Positions 18,344-26,424 of a DNA stretch of 64,000 nt are shown one piece after another. The DNA is from Arthrobacter sp. 18067. GTDB lineage: Bacteria > Actinomycetota > Actinomycetes > Actinomycetales > Micrococcaceae. The position numbers and the translations under genes are program-made. The stretch spans positions 527,641 through 591,640 of the forward strand of contig NZ_CACSJJ010000001.1 of assembly GCF_902706295.1 (NCBI RefSeq), written 5' to 3'. Position 1 is the stretch's first letter, and each line of letters starts with the position of its first letter. The notes beneath the pieces are model-generated. The model did not search any database. It was not told the origin of the DNA and saw only the letters and a program-made list of their open reading frames with translations.

Positions 18344-18438
18344 CAGGTCCAGTTGTCAGGTTGAGGACCAACGAAGGTCCCGGAGCTATAGACAGCAGCA
18401 CAATAGGCAGTAACGCCGTCACCACAAAGGAGTCAAAG

Positions 18439-19563
18439 ATGGCAGCAGTACAAAAGGTTGGAATCGTCGGAGCGGGAGCTGCGGGACTGACCGCCGCCAT
18501 CCTCCTCACCGACGGGGGCGTCGATGTCGAGATTCTGGAGAAGGCCGCCGAGCCGCAGACGCTGGGTTCGGGCATCACCCTGCAGGGCAATGCCCTGAGG
18601 ATCCTGCGCGAACTCGGCGTATGGGAGCAGGTGGAAGCGAAAGGCTACCCGTTCAGTACTCTGGGCCTGCGCGCACCGGACCCTGCCGGCACCACCATTG
18701 CCGTGCTTGAGGACATCCGGACCGGAGGCGACGACCTTCCTGCCACCTTGGGCATGTACCGTCCCGACCTGACCGCGATCCTGCGCGAACGCGCCCTGCA
18801 GGCAGGCGCCCGCATCACGTTCGGCAAGACGGTCACGGGCATAGAGGACGACGGCGACAGCGTCACCGTGCGTACCTCCGACGGCGGCAGCGCCCGCTAT
18901 GACCTCCTCATCGGTGCCGATGGGCTACATTCCGCAGTGCGCAAGGCCATCGGCATCGACGTCGAACCCCAGCCAACCGGCATGGGCATCTGGCGGGCCT
19001 TCGTGGAACGCCCCGAGGACGTTGTTCGGACCGATCTCACCTACGGCGGCCCCTGTTTCATTGCCGGGTATTGCCCCACCGGCCCCGACTCCATCTACGC
19101 CTACCTTGTAGAGCGGGCCCAGGAGCGCAAGCACGAGGACGGTCCGCGCATCATGACCGAACTCGCGGCAGCCTACGGCGGGCCGTGGAACGAGATCCGG
19201 GCCAGTCTGAACCATGGCGCGCGCATCAACTACACCTGGTTCACCACGCACCTGGTGGATGGGCCGTGGAATCGCGGGCGCACTGTGATCATCGGCGACG
19301 CCGCGCACAGTTGCCCGCCCACGGTCGCCCAGGGCGCCGCCATGGCCTTCGAGGACGCTGCGGTGCTCGCCGAGCTTCTCATTTCAGCCGACCACCTCAC
19401 GGAAACCCTCTGGAAGGAGTTCACCGACCGCCGGTTGGAGAGGGCTACGGCGGTCGTCAAAGCCTCAGTCCAGCTTGGCCAATGGATGCTGGATGGCGTT
19501 CGCGACGCCAACGTTCCCGGTCTGATGAACTCGCTTTCCACGATGTTGAAGGAACCCGCATGA
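18439..19563 (+). CDS. FAD-dependent aromatic monooxygenase
   Basis: This 374-residue flavoprotein has the FAD dinucleotide motif VGIVGAGAAGLTAAILL (residues 6-22), the DG motif region DLLIGADGLHSAVRKAIG and the GD motif GRTVIIGDAAHSCPPTVAQGA, as in salicylate and 6-hydroxynicotinate hydroxylases. It uses NAD(P)H and oxygen to hydroxylate a ring, often with decarboxylation. The ATG at 18439 has AAAGGA eight bases upstream, after a 95-base gap in the operon that contains no other gene. The stop overlaps the next start (ATGA). It probably generates the diol for the dioxygenase. Confidence 0.9.
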   Translation: MAAVQKVGIVGAGAAGLTAAILLTDGGVDVEILEKAAEPQTLGSGITLQGNALRILRELGVWEQVEAKGYPFSTLGLRAPDPAGTTIAVLEDIRTGGDDLPATLGMYRPDLTAILRERALQAGARITFGKTVTGIEDDGDSVTVRTSDGGSARYDLLIGADGLHSAVRKAIGIDVEPQPTGMGIWRAFVERPEDVVRTDLTYGGPCFIAGYCPTGPDSIYAYLVERAQERKHEDGPRIMTELAAAYGGPWNEIRASLNHGARINYTWFTTHLVDGPWNRGRTVIIGDAAHSCPPTVAQGAAMAFEDAAVLAELLISADHLTETLWKEFTDRRLERATAVVKASVQLGQWMLDGVRDANVPGLMNSLSTMLKEPA

Positions 19564-20639
19564 GCACTCGCCCCTCCGAAGCACCGGCACCTACAGTCGA
19601 CGTGCATGCCCACATCCTGATTCCGGCCCTCCAGCAACGGGTGGCGGACGCCGACCCGGACGGTTTCGCTGCACTCCAAGCCTTGGAAATGCGGCGGAAC
19701 GGCCCGGAGTCGCTCGCTGCATCGGGGCGCATGATCAAGGAACGGTGGCCTCAGCTCACGGATTTGGATCGTCGTCTGGCTGACATGGACGCCCAAGGAG
19801 TGGATGTCCAGCTCGTCTCGCCCTCGCCGTCGCACTTCTATTACTTTGCCGGCGAAAAGCTATCCCTTGAGCTCGCCAAGCAGGCCAATGAGGCAGTACG
19901 TGACTTCGTGGACAGCGCACCGGACCGGTTGAACGGTCTCGGGCTGGTGCCCTTGCAGCATCCCCACCTCATGGTCGAAGCACTCGAACACGCTGTCCTT
20001 GAACGTGGGCTCCTTGGCGTGGAAATTGGGTCCTTCGCAGCCACGCCGGCTGACCCCGAACGCAGCACCGTGGAGCTTTCCGATCCGCGGCTTGTGCCGT
20101 TCTGGAGCCGGGCAGAGGAACTGGGCGCCATCGTGTTCCTTCACCCCTTCGGCTGTTCCCTGGACGAACGCCTGGACCGTTACTACCTGGCCAATACTGT
20201 CTCCCAGCCCGCCGAGAATGCTGCGGCTTTGTCCCACCTGATTTTCAGCGGAGTCCTGGACCGGCACCCGAACCTCAAGATTGTGGCCGCCCATGGCGGA
20301 GGCTATCTTCCAACGACCATCGGCCGTTCCGACCACGCGTGGAGGGTCCGCCCCGAGGCACACAGGTGCGCCGAACCGCCGTCGTCCTATCTCCGGCGGA
20401 TCTTCTTCGACTCCCTGGTCCACAACCCCCGTGAACTGCGCGCGCTCGTGGAGGCGGCCGGCCCGGGGCAGGTGCTGCTCGGCTCGGATTACCCCTTCGA
20501 CATGGGGTCCGACAACCCTGTTGAGGAAGTGCATACCGCTGAGCTCCCGGTCGCGGACACGGCCAAGGTGCTCAACGGCAACGCCGCCATCCTGGGCATC
20601 ACAGCCGCCGCAGCGGCGTCCGATCTGCCCACCGCCTAA
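19560..20639 (+). CDS. amidohydrolase-2, ACMSD/gamma-resorcylate decarboxylase-like
   Basis: The 359-residue TIM-barrel enzyme has the metal pair His16-x-His18 (VDVHAHIL), a metal His in VAAHGGGYLPT and an Asp in LLGSDYPFDMGSDNP. These match 2-amino-3-carboxymuconate-6-semialdehyde decarboxylase and related non-oxidative decarboxylases. LSHLIFSGVLDRHPNLKI is a family signature. It could decarboxylate the ring or the ring-cleavage product. Its start overlaps the monooxygenase stop and the next gene follows after 15 bases. Confidence 0.88.
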   Translation: MSTRPSEAPAPTVDVHAHILIPALQQRVADADPDGFAALQALEMRRNGPESLAASGRMIKERWPQLTDLDRRLADMDAQGVDVQLVSPSPSHFYYFAGEKLSLELAKQANEAVRDFVDSAPDRLNGLGLVPLQHPHLMVEALEHAVLERGLLGVEIGSFAATPADPERSTVELSDPRLVPFWSRAEELGAIVFLHPFGCSLDERLDRYYLANTVSQPAENAAALSHLIFSGVLDRHPNLKIVAAHGGGYLPTTIGRSDHAWRVRPEAHRCAEPPSSYLRRIFFDSLVHNPRELRALVEAAGPGQVLLGSDYPFDMGSDNPVEEVHTAELPVADTAKVLNGNAAILGITAAAAASDLPTA

Positions 20640-20654
20640 GGAAGCAAGGATTCA

Positions 20655-21641
20655 ATGGTCAAGATAGCGCGCTGGAATCACGACGGCGGCACTCACTCCG
20701 GTTTCGTTGACGGCGGGAACTGCTACGCAATGCCCGACGGACGCACCGTCAACCACCTCCTGGAAGCAGGTCTTGCCAACACCCTGGAGCTGGCAGCCGA
20801 AACCCTGAGGAGAGCAGCCCCGATCACCCTGCAGGACGTTCGGCTGCTGGCACCCTTGGTACCCTCCACCATCCGGGACTTCGTGGCCTTCGAGGAACAC
20901 GTGGAGGGTGTGCGCAAAAGCATCGCTGGCGTAGCGGGCGTTGTGGCCGAATGGTACGAAGCGCCGACGTTCTACTTCACCAACCCACATACGGTGACAG
21001 GCACCGGCGAGGTGATCGGAATTCCCGCGGGCTGCAGCGATCTGGACTTCGAAACCGAAGTAGCCGCCGTCGTCGGGCACGTGCCGGGAAGCGACGGCAG
21101 GAACCTGTCAGCGGCAGAGGCTCACCGGCACATCTTCGGCTACACCATCCTCAACGACTGGTCTGCGCGGGACCTTCAAAGGCGCGAAATGAAAGTCAGC
21201 CTTGGCCCCTGCAAAGGCAAAGACTTTGCGAACACTCTGGGTCCCTGGATCGTGACGGCCGACGAGTTCGAGCACCTGCATGACGACAAGGGCTTCCTGC
21301 CGATCTCCATGGCGGTGGAGGTCAACGGCGAACGGATTGGCCAGGATCTGCTGTCCAACATGGGGTGGCCGTTCGCGGAACTCGTGGCATACGCATCACA
21401 GGACTCCGTGGTGCGCCCGGGCGATGTGCTCGGATCCGGAACCTGCGGCAGCGGCTGCTTGGCTGAGCTGTGGGGGCGCAACGGTTCGATGACTCCCCCG
21501 CCGCTGAAGACTGGCGACGTCGTGCGGATGACCGTGGAGGGCATTGGAACCATAGAAAATACCGTGGGCGGGCGTCGCGAGGCGTCAACTCGGGTACCTG
21601 CCAGAACCCGGCCCCGCAACCGGGCTGTGTCTGCCGCCTAG
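20655..21641 (+). CDS. fumarylacetoacetate hydrolase (FAH) family protein, second copy
   Basis: This 328-residue protein is of the fumarylacetoacetase-like FAH type. It has the metal Glu pattern DFETEVAAVVG, the NDWSARDLQRREM motif, LGPCKGKDFANTLGPWIVT and GSGTCGSGCLAELWGR. The last 25 residues are an unusual Arg- and Pro-rich tail. It is the last gene of the meta-cleavage operon and is likely to hydrolyse or hydrate the terminal cleavage product. Confidence 0.88.
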   Translation: MVKIARWNHDGGTHSGFVDGGNCYAMPDGRTVNHLLEAGLANTLELAAETLRRAAPITLQDVRLLAPLVPSTIRDFVAFEEHVEGVRKSIAGVAGVVAEWYEAPTFYFTNPHTVTGTGEVIGIPAGCSDLDFETEVAAVVGHVPGSDGRNLSAAEAHRHIFGYTILNDWSARDLQRREMKVSLGPCKGKDFANTLGPWIVTADEFEHLHDDKGFLPISMAVEVNGERIGQDLLSNMGWPFAELVAYASQDSVVRPGDVLGSGTCGSGCLAELWGRNGSMTPPPLKTGDVVRMTVEGIGTIENTVGGRREASTRVPARTRPRNRAVSAA

Positions 21642-21680
21642 CCTGGGAAGGGCTGACAACCTCTCCCATTTCCTGCGCAA

Positions 21681-22066
21681 TCACCGGGAAAGCAGTCTCA
21701 TGACAGATGACCAGCTCGCCCACCACCGTTCCGTCGAACCCACCGCTTCGAACGCACCCGCCCTCCACCACATAGCGGCCGTCGTTGTCCCAGAAGCCGG
21801 GATCCTTCCAGCCGAATTCAAAAGAAAGGGTTTGGTATCGCCGGTTTGCAAACTGCTACGGGTGAAGGCACGCAGCCGACGGACCGGTTGGGCGAGCGAG
21901 GCAACGAGGTCCCGGATGAACATCATGGTGACTTCGTCCCCCTCACGCGCGCCAGTGTTTGCCACGAAGACGGCCACTTGTGCTGACTTGCCGGCACGAA
22001 AGTCTTCCATGGTGATCCGGATGGCGTGAGGCTCAGATCCCCGTATTCGAAAGAGGTGTAGCTGAG
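21681..22066 (-). pseudogene. C-terminal remnant of a GH3 beta-glucosidase
   Basis: On the minus strand HGLSYTSFEYGDLSLTPSG is followed, after a frame change, by VANTGAREGDEVTMMFIRD, VASLAQPVRRLRAFTRSSL and the strand pattern of the fibronectin-III-like domain that ends GH3 enzymes. No catalytic domain is present and the frame shift near 22015 breaks the remainder. It abuts the ABC ATPase fragment, so the two look like edges of a deletion. The intact GH3 gene at 5748 has its own complete copy of this domain. Confidence 0.7.
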
Positions 22067-22520
22067 GCCGTGGACGGCGTAAACCTGTCCGTCAAGGCTG
22101 GGGAGACCCTCGCCATCGTCGGCGAATCAGGCTCAGGAAAAAGCACGACAGCCCCGGCAACCATAGGCTTGGCTCCGGTCACCAGCGGCACCGTCCGTAT
22201 CCTGGGGCAATCCTTCGCTGACTCACGGCATCGTGAACTGCGCAGCCTCCGTGAACGCATCGGCGTCGTTTTCCAAAATCCAGCAACATCACTGAACCCA
22301 AGATTCGCAGTCAGGAACGCCGTCGCCGAACCCCTGAGGATCCATCGTGGGCTGCGGGGCCGAGGACTTTACGACGTCGTTGGCCAGTTGCCCGCCGACG
22401 TCGGATTGGGTGGTGGCTGGGGCGAGCTTACCCGCATGAGCTGTCCGGTGGCCAGCGTCAAAGGGTAGCTATCGCGCGGGCGGTGGCTCATGACGGTCGG
22501 TTGTCTCACCAACGATGCTC
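22043..22520 (+). pseudogene. oligopeptide-type ABC ATPase fragment, frameshifted
   Basis: The sequence encodes VDGVNLSVKAGETLAIV, the Walker A GESGSGKSTT, and RIGVVFQNPATSLNPRF with the Q-loop, all typical of Dpp/Opp ATPases. The frame then closes, but the ABC signature LSGGQRQRVAIARAVA continues in the +1 frame at about 22440-22484. Walker B and everything after it are missing, as is the N-terminal strand. It cannot make a working transporter subunit. Confidence 0.8.
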
Positions 22521-22779
22521 GACTGGGTCAGCGCTCTAAGGCCTTCTTGATTTGAAGCTCTCCGCGCCCTGCGAAGAGCAGTGGGTCAGATTGACTAATT
22601 GACTCCGACCGGGGAACCCACGAGCCGTTCTCCCTGACAAAAAGCGCCTTAGTGCCGACGTCAGGCGAGAGCCCCTCTACTTTCGGGCACGTTCTGCGTG
22701 CGCGGCCAGTCACTAACCTGACGACCCGCACCACCGGGCAGATCGCCATGGCCGGCGCTGTTATGTGCTGCCTGGGCGG

Positions 22780-22983
22780 TCAACTGGCTGGCGCCACCAC
22801 GTCCTCCAACGCTGACCTGTCGAAGAAACGGATCTCACCCGTTGCCTCGAAGAACACCGGAACAACGGATGTGCTCAGGTCCTTGGATGTTTCGTAGATC
22901 TCAGCCGCAGCCCCGTGCTTCCTGGCAATTGTTCCAACGAGCTCGGTACCGCGCACCCGGACAGTTCGATATTTGTAGCTCAT
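22780..22983 (-). CDS. small hypothetical protein (67 aa)
   Basis: The ATG at 22983 follows AAGGGG at a good distance, giving a 67-residue protein beginning MSYKYRTVRVRGTELV with an ordered alternating pattern and ending in SALEDVVAPAS. I do not recognise a family. It has no membrane segment and is surrounded by gene fragments and repeats. Codon use looks normal for the window and the ribosome site is convincing, so it may be a real small gene. Confidence 0.5.
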   Translation of the reverse strand: MSYKYRTVRVRGTELVGTIARKHGAAAEIYETSKDLSTSVVPVFFEATGEIRFFDRSALEDVVAPAS

Positions 22984-23307
22984 GGTGACCCCTTTGTCGG
23001 CTAGGGCAAACACTACCCGGGGAGGTCACCTTTGGGAGGATGGCTGGCATGGCGCCTTCACCAGGCGGCGAACCTCGGCCATTTCGACCGCACAACGACG
23101 ACGAAAGCGCGAGCTTGCAATGGAGGTGTGTGAGTAGGAAATCCGAAACATACCTGCCCAGTCAAAAGCAGACTTCAGTGTGGACAATGTCCACACCCCT
23201 TTGGTCTGACAAAGCGTTCGTTGGCCCGGTCTTCTCGCTATGGGAACGAGCCTAAGCCAAGCCCTTTGACGCAGGATCTCGAAGTCATGCTGTGCTTAGC
23301 CGTCCTA
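22984..23307. other. non-coding stretch before repeat unit B
   Basis: Apart from the palindrome at 23178 I see no gene, tRNA or regulatory motif I can support here. Confidence 0.4.
23178..23196. repeat. perfect palindrome GTGTGGACA-A-TGTCCACAC
   Basis: GTGTGGACAATGTCCACAC has 9-base perfect arms around a single base. A near-identical palindrome lies at 23654 at the end of repeat unit B, and its two halves are found split on either side of the IS110-family gene at 58522 and 60150. Confidence 0.75.
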
Positions 23308-23496
23308 CATATGAAGAGGTGTAGGACAACAACGACCTACCGGACGAACCAAGAGAGGACCCTCGTAGCCGCAGTTCAGAGCAAGCGGAGGGCCAACCAG
23401 CCACGACCCTGAACCCGCTCCCCCACAACCAAACAGGCGACCCGCGGCGCCGGGCACACCCCGCGGCCCGTGTCAGAGGGACCTGACCAACCAGAA
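23308..23496 (+). repeat. dispersed repeat, copy B (189 bp)
   Basis: This copy runs from ATATGAAGAGGTGTAGG to GGGACCTGACCAACCAGAA and aligns along its whole length with copy C at 58211 in the same orientation. GTAGG and CCTAC short arms near its start can form a small hairpin. Antisense frames are open but their translations are low in complexity and differ in phase between copies, so it is treated as non-coding. Similarity to copy C resumes downstream through the tRNA-like segment to the palindrome at 23654. Confidence 0.75.
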
Positions 23497-23513
23497 TGTA
23501 CACACGTTAAAGC

Positions 23514-23537
23514 AAAAACCCCCTCTGACGAGGGGGT
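23514..23537 (-). terminator. intrinsic terminator behind the tRNA remnant
   Basis: Read on the minus strand, CCCCCTC and GAGGGGG arms around a 4-base loop are followed by TTTTT. It lies directly downstream of the tRNA 3'-end-like segment, as expected for a former tRNA gene. Confidence 0.75.
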
Positions 23538-23541
23538 CGGC

Positions 23542-23564
23542 TGTGCCCGAGGTGGGACTCGAAC
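23542..23564 (-). other. tRNA 3'-end remnant (tRNA-Leu-like)
   Basis: On the minus strand this reads GTTCGAGTC then CCACCTCGGGCACA, that is T-loop, 3' strand of the T stem and 3' strand of the acceptor stem. The matching 5' strand (GTGGG before the T-loop) and the rest of the tRNA are absent. The acceptor partner would be GCCCGAG, as in many actinobacterial tRNA-Leu genes; that identity is inferred. A terminator follows. A tRNA cut exactly at the T-loop is what site-specific integration leaves behind. Confidence 0.6.
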
Positions 23565-23653
23565 GTGATTCCCGGGCACACAAACGCTAGGAAGTGGCCG
23601 AAACATGCGGAATCCGGGCCAAACCGGCGGCCGTCCGAGGCAGTCCGGGGCGA

Positions 23654-23678
23654 GATGTGCGGACAATGTCCACACATC
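23654..23678. repeat. 25-bp palindrome at the end of unit B (empty site)
   Basis: Arms of 12 bases, GATGTGCGGACA and TGTCCACACATC, flank one base and differ at one position. It lies the same distance beyond the shared GGAAGTGGC..GCGGAATCCGGG block as the left half-palindrome does in unit C, and is followed by a similar TTTCTT. In unit C the corresponding palindrome is split by an IS110-family element. Confidence 0.7.
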
Positions 23679-24055
23679 TTTCTTCTTTGTATCGCGGCCG
23701 AGCACTCAGTCGCGTCTGAGTACACGCGCCCAAACTCCGCGGGTACACCGCTTCTGCGCCAGCTGAATGCACCTCCGAACTGGTATACATGCTTGACGCC
23801 TCCTTCTTCGCATGTATCAGGGAGGTCGTGACCGAAACCAAATGACTCACGTGCTGACGACACTGGAAGGTCAGGTCCGGAACCTCTGCAATAAGGGAGC
23901 CCGCCACTCCGGCGAGCTCAGTATGACTTGACGGTGGATCTTCCGTTGACCGCCAGCCCCACAACATCGAGCACCGGATACATCAGCCACAACACTTAAT
24001 TGCTCGGAGCTGAGAATCCTGGAACCAATGCTCAGCGACTCGTATGCGGAATCAG

Positions 24056-24170
24056 TTGACTGGAAATATCTACGCCCATCTGCAAGGATGCCAAGTTGCT
24101 ATACAATTCAACGACTCCAGTGATTGATCATGCAATTTGACTGGAAATATTTGAGCGACTGTGCAAGGAT
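24056..24170 (+). repeat. pair of direct repeats upstream of the secreted protein gene
   Basis: TTGACTGGAAATAT followed by TGCAAGGAT occurs at 24056-24089 and again at 24137-24170, an interval of exactly 81 bases. The region is visibly poorer in G and C than the rest of the window. The second copy ends 210 bases before the ATG at 24380. The TTGACT could serve as a -35-like element but no matching -10 is convincing. Confidence 0.5.
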
Positions 24171-24379
24171 TCCGCCGGATTGACTTGAATGATCCTAAAG
24201 GCTCTTCAACCTGGACCACTTACTGGCCAACCTTATCTGCGCCGCGGCAACAACCACTCGCTGATAAATGCACAATCGCATCATTTGTTTCGTATATGCT
24301 TGCTTCCATGCCTTCTCACAGGAGGGCAGTACTAACCGCGTGTACTCACGTGTCACGTCGGAATTATATTGGGGAATCA

Positions 24380-25275
24380 ATGCATCGTTTATTCAGTAAG
24401 GGCTTAGCGGCATCCGGGATTGCTGCGGCACTTATTCTCTCTTCATCCCTTCCAGCGACTGCGGTAGCAGCACCCTCTAATGCAGATCCGTCTGCTTTGG
24501 AGAGCGTGCTGGACGCCCAACCGTTTACGGATGCATCTCAAGCCGTGGACGCCGATCAAAAAATTTCGTTGTCCCCGACGGATCCATGACGATCGGATCC
24601 GCAAAAGGCGACAAAGTAAGCGTCAGCGCGAGTGCCGATGGGCATGTGAGTCTCACAGAGGCGGGCGACGTAAGCTCCTCCGAGATTGCAGTTGCTCCGT
24701 CCACTTCCTTCGTATTCGCCGCCAGGGAAGGCGCCTCCGGAGCGGGGTTCGCCGTTCTCAAGGACGCCTCGGCAGCCCGATCCTTCGGCTTCGATATCGA
24801 GGTCAACGGGACTCCGGCGCAGCTGAGCGTCGGCTCTACAGGCAGCGTTGTTGTCATGGATGCGACGGGTCGGGTCGTCAACTACGTGGAAGCGCCGTGG
24901 GCAAGGGACGCTAACGGAAACGATGTAGCGACCAGCTACAGCGTTGAGGGTGGTCGCCTGATCCAAAAAGTTTCACCCTCGGCCACGTCCGTCTATCCGA
25001 TCGTTGCAGATCCGCAGTTCGGCTGGAACGGACCATTCCCGGTTGTTCGGTTCAACAAGGCCGAAACCAGCACCGCCAGGGTTACCGCTGGAGTTCTGTC
25101 GGTCTGCGGCAAAATCGCTGCGGGACTTCCAATCGGGTACGCAGCGTGCGCCATCTCAGCCGTTCAAGTCGCGGCCCAAGCCGCGGTGGCCAACGCACGC
25201 GGGGAGTGCGTACTTCTTGCACCTGCTCCGATCGGCGTAATGGCATTCCGCTACACTGGTGGCTACTGCCAGTAA
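24380..25275 (+). pseudogene. secreted protein gene split by a frameshift at an A6 run
   Basis: The ATG at 24380 begins a typical signal peptide, MHRLFSKGLAASGIAAALIL followed by SSSLPATAVAAPSNA. At the A-run 24558-24563 the frame changes: the first frame ends at a TGA at 24587, while the frame one base back continues as KNFVVPDGSMTIGSAKGDK and runs to 25275. The joined product would have about 298 residues. It has a beta-rich middle and the TSVYPIVADPQF motif seen in secreted actinobacterial proteins of unknown function, and ends in a Cys-containing segment. A one-base indel in the homopolymer, a sequencing error or ribosomal slippage could explain the break. A small membrane protein gene follows directly. 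Confidence 0.7.
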
Positions 25276-25287
25276 TTGGAGAAAAAA

Positions 25288-25521
25288 TTGTTGAACTATA
25301 TTCGCGAGGCCGCAGAAGCACGCCGCGCAACAACCGGCCGTCGCGCCTATGGCTACATCACAGCAGGAATTATCATTCTACTCATGCTGACAGTAGTCTT
25401 ATGGCAAATGCCACTTTGGCTATTCTTCGCTATCGTGGCAGTGAGTGTGGTAATCGACATTATCCTTGTACGAAAATGGATAAATGACGATCTGCTCAAC
25501 GGATCCAAAGTTCAACCGTAG
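25288..25521 (+). CDS. small membrane protein (77 aa)
   Basis: The predicted protein has a charged N terminus (LNYIREAAEARRATTGRRAY) and two hydrophobic helices, GYITAGIIILLMLTVVLW and MPLWLFFAIVAVSVVIDIIL, followed by a short polar tail. GGAG at 25278-25281 best fits a TTG start at 25288; a TTG at 25276, directly after the upstream stop, is in the same frame. It is probably co-transcribed with the secreted protein gene, and a strong terminator follows. I do not recognise a family. Confidence 0.6.
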   Translation: MLNYIREAAEARRATTGRRAYGYITAGIIILLMLTVVLWQMPLWLFFAIVAVSVVIDIILVRKWINDDLLNGSKVQP

Positions 25522-25541
25522 AGCTTTATCTCTCTCGAAAT

Positions 25542-25584
25542 GAGGGCAGCAACGCAGCACAACTGCGTCGCTGCCCTCTTTTGT
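25542..25584 (+). terminator. intrinsic terminator
   Basis: GAGGGCAGC-A-ACGCAG pairs with CTGCGT-C-GCTGCCCTC around a short loop and is followed by TTTTGTT. It ends the secreted-protein/membrane-protein unit. Confidence 0.85.
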
Positions 25585-25585
25585 T

Positions 25586-26026
25586 AAGTCGTAGGGCGCA
25601 GCATTCCACTGCAAAGTTGACCTCGGCTCTACACACGCCGGGACGACCGACGGCCATCAAGACCCTGGCAATGCACACAACCCTTTCAAGCCAAGGTTGC
25701 CTCAAGAAAAGATCTCGCGCATGACACCACCACGAGAACGTTGCAAAGCCCCGCCCGCCCGGGGCTCGGTGAAGCCCAAAGGCCCTGCTTCCCCGAGCAC
25801 GCTCCCCCGTCACCCCCGTCCATGCGACCGAAAGTGATGACTCGTCCGCGGCCTGCGCCCAAAGCGTCTAGTCCGTGGCGTGCGGAGAGGCTCAGAGTAA
25901 TCCTCCAACTCGCAGGATGCCGATAACGGGGCGTATGTCAGAACCAGAAGCTGTTCGCCCATCCGCAACGAATGAGACGATGCGCAAAGCAACATCCGCG
26001 GTCCCAGAGAAGCCCGGTGCCGGCGT
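25586..26026. other. intergenic stretch without a recognisable gene
   Basis: No frame here has a ribosome site with a plausible product and I see no repeat shared with the rest of the window. A GC-rich segment around 25747-25765 (CCCCGCCCGCCCGGGGC) could form a hairpin. Confidence 0.4.
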
Positions 26027-26359
26027 CTAGTAGAGCTGACCGCCGATGGGCACGGCTTTGTCCGGAACGACGAGAACGCATTCACCGTCGGCGTCGGGCA
26101 CGCCGAGGGTGAGTACTTCGGACATGACGGGGCCGATGCGGCGTGGCGGGAGGTTGACGACGCACATCACTTGGGTTCCGGGCAGCTCCTCCAACTGATA
26201 ATTGGCCGGTAACTGGGCGCTGGAGCGCTTAACCCCGATTTCCGGGCCGAGGTCGATCCAGAGCTTGTACGCGGGCTTGCGCGCTTCAGGGAACTCTTCG
26301 GCCTTGACGATTTCGCCTACGCGGATCTCGACTTTTTGAAAGTCGGGAAATTCGATCAC
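26027..26359 (-). CDS. CsaA-like tRNA-binding domain protein
   Basis: This 110-residue protein is one complete tRNA-binding OB fold of the CsaA type: VEIRVGEIVKAEEFPEARKP near the start, then YKLWIDLGPEIGVKRSSAQL and VMCVVNLPPRRIGPVMSEVL. CsaA proteins are proposed to have chaperone-like functions. The start is a GTG at 26359 because GGAG lies eight bases before it. It lies 65 bases downstream of the SDR gene of the TetR operon and may be co-transcribed with it. Confidence 0.85.
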   Translation of the reverse strand: MIEFPDFQKVEIRVGEIVKAEEFPEARKPAYKLWIDLGPEIGVKRSSAQLPANYQLEELPGTQVMCVVNLPPRRIGPVMSEVLTLGVPDADGECVLVVPDKAVPIGGQLY

Positions 26360-26424
26360 GATGTTTTCTCCTGTTTGGTCATGGACGGCGGGCAGTCCCG
26401 CCGTCGGGTGCTTCGGTGGTTGTC

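Noticed and set aside
22528..22749. 73-codon frame on the minus strand
   Set aside because: There is no ribosome site and no recognisable domain; it lies among gene fragments and cannot be supported.
23285..23503. Open frame antisense to repeat copy B, with a similar frame antisense to copy C
   Set aside because: The translations match only because the DNA is repeated; frames differ in extent, and the sequence has no protein-like pattern or ribosome site.
23542..23564. Complete tRNA-Leu gene
   Set aside because: Only the T-loop to 3' end is present; no anticodon arm, D arm or 5' acceptor strand could be found upstream.
24558..24563. Programmed -1 frameshift in the secreted protein gene
   Set aside because: The A6 run lies in a CAA AAA ATT context, not a classical slippery heptamer, and no stimulatory hairpin is evident; an indel or sequencing error is simpler.
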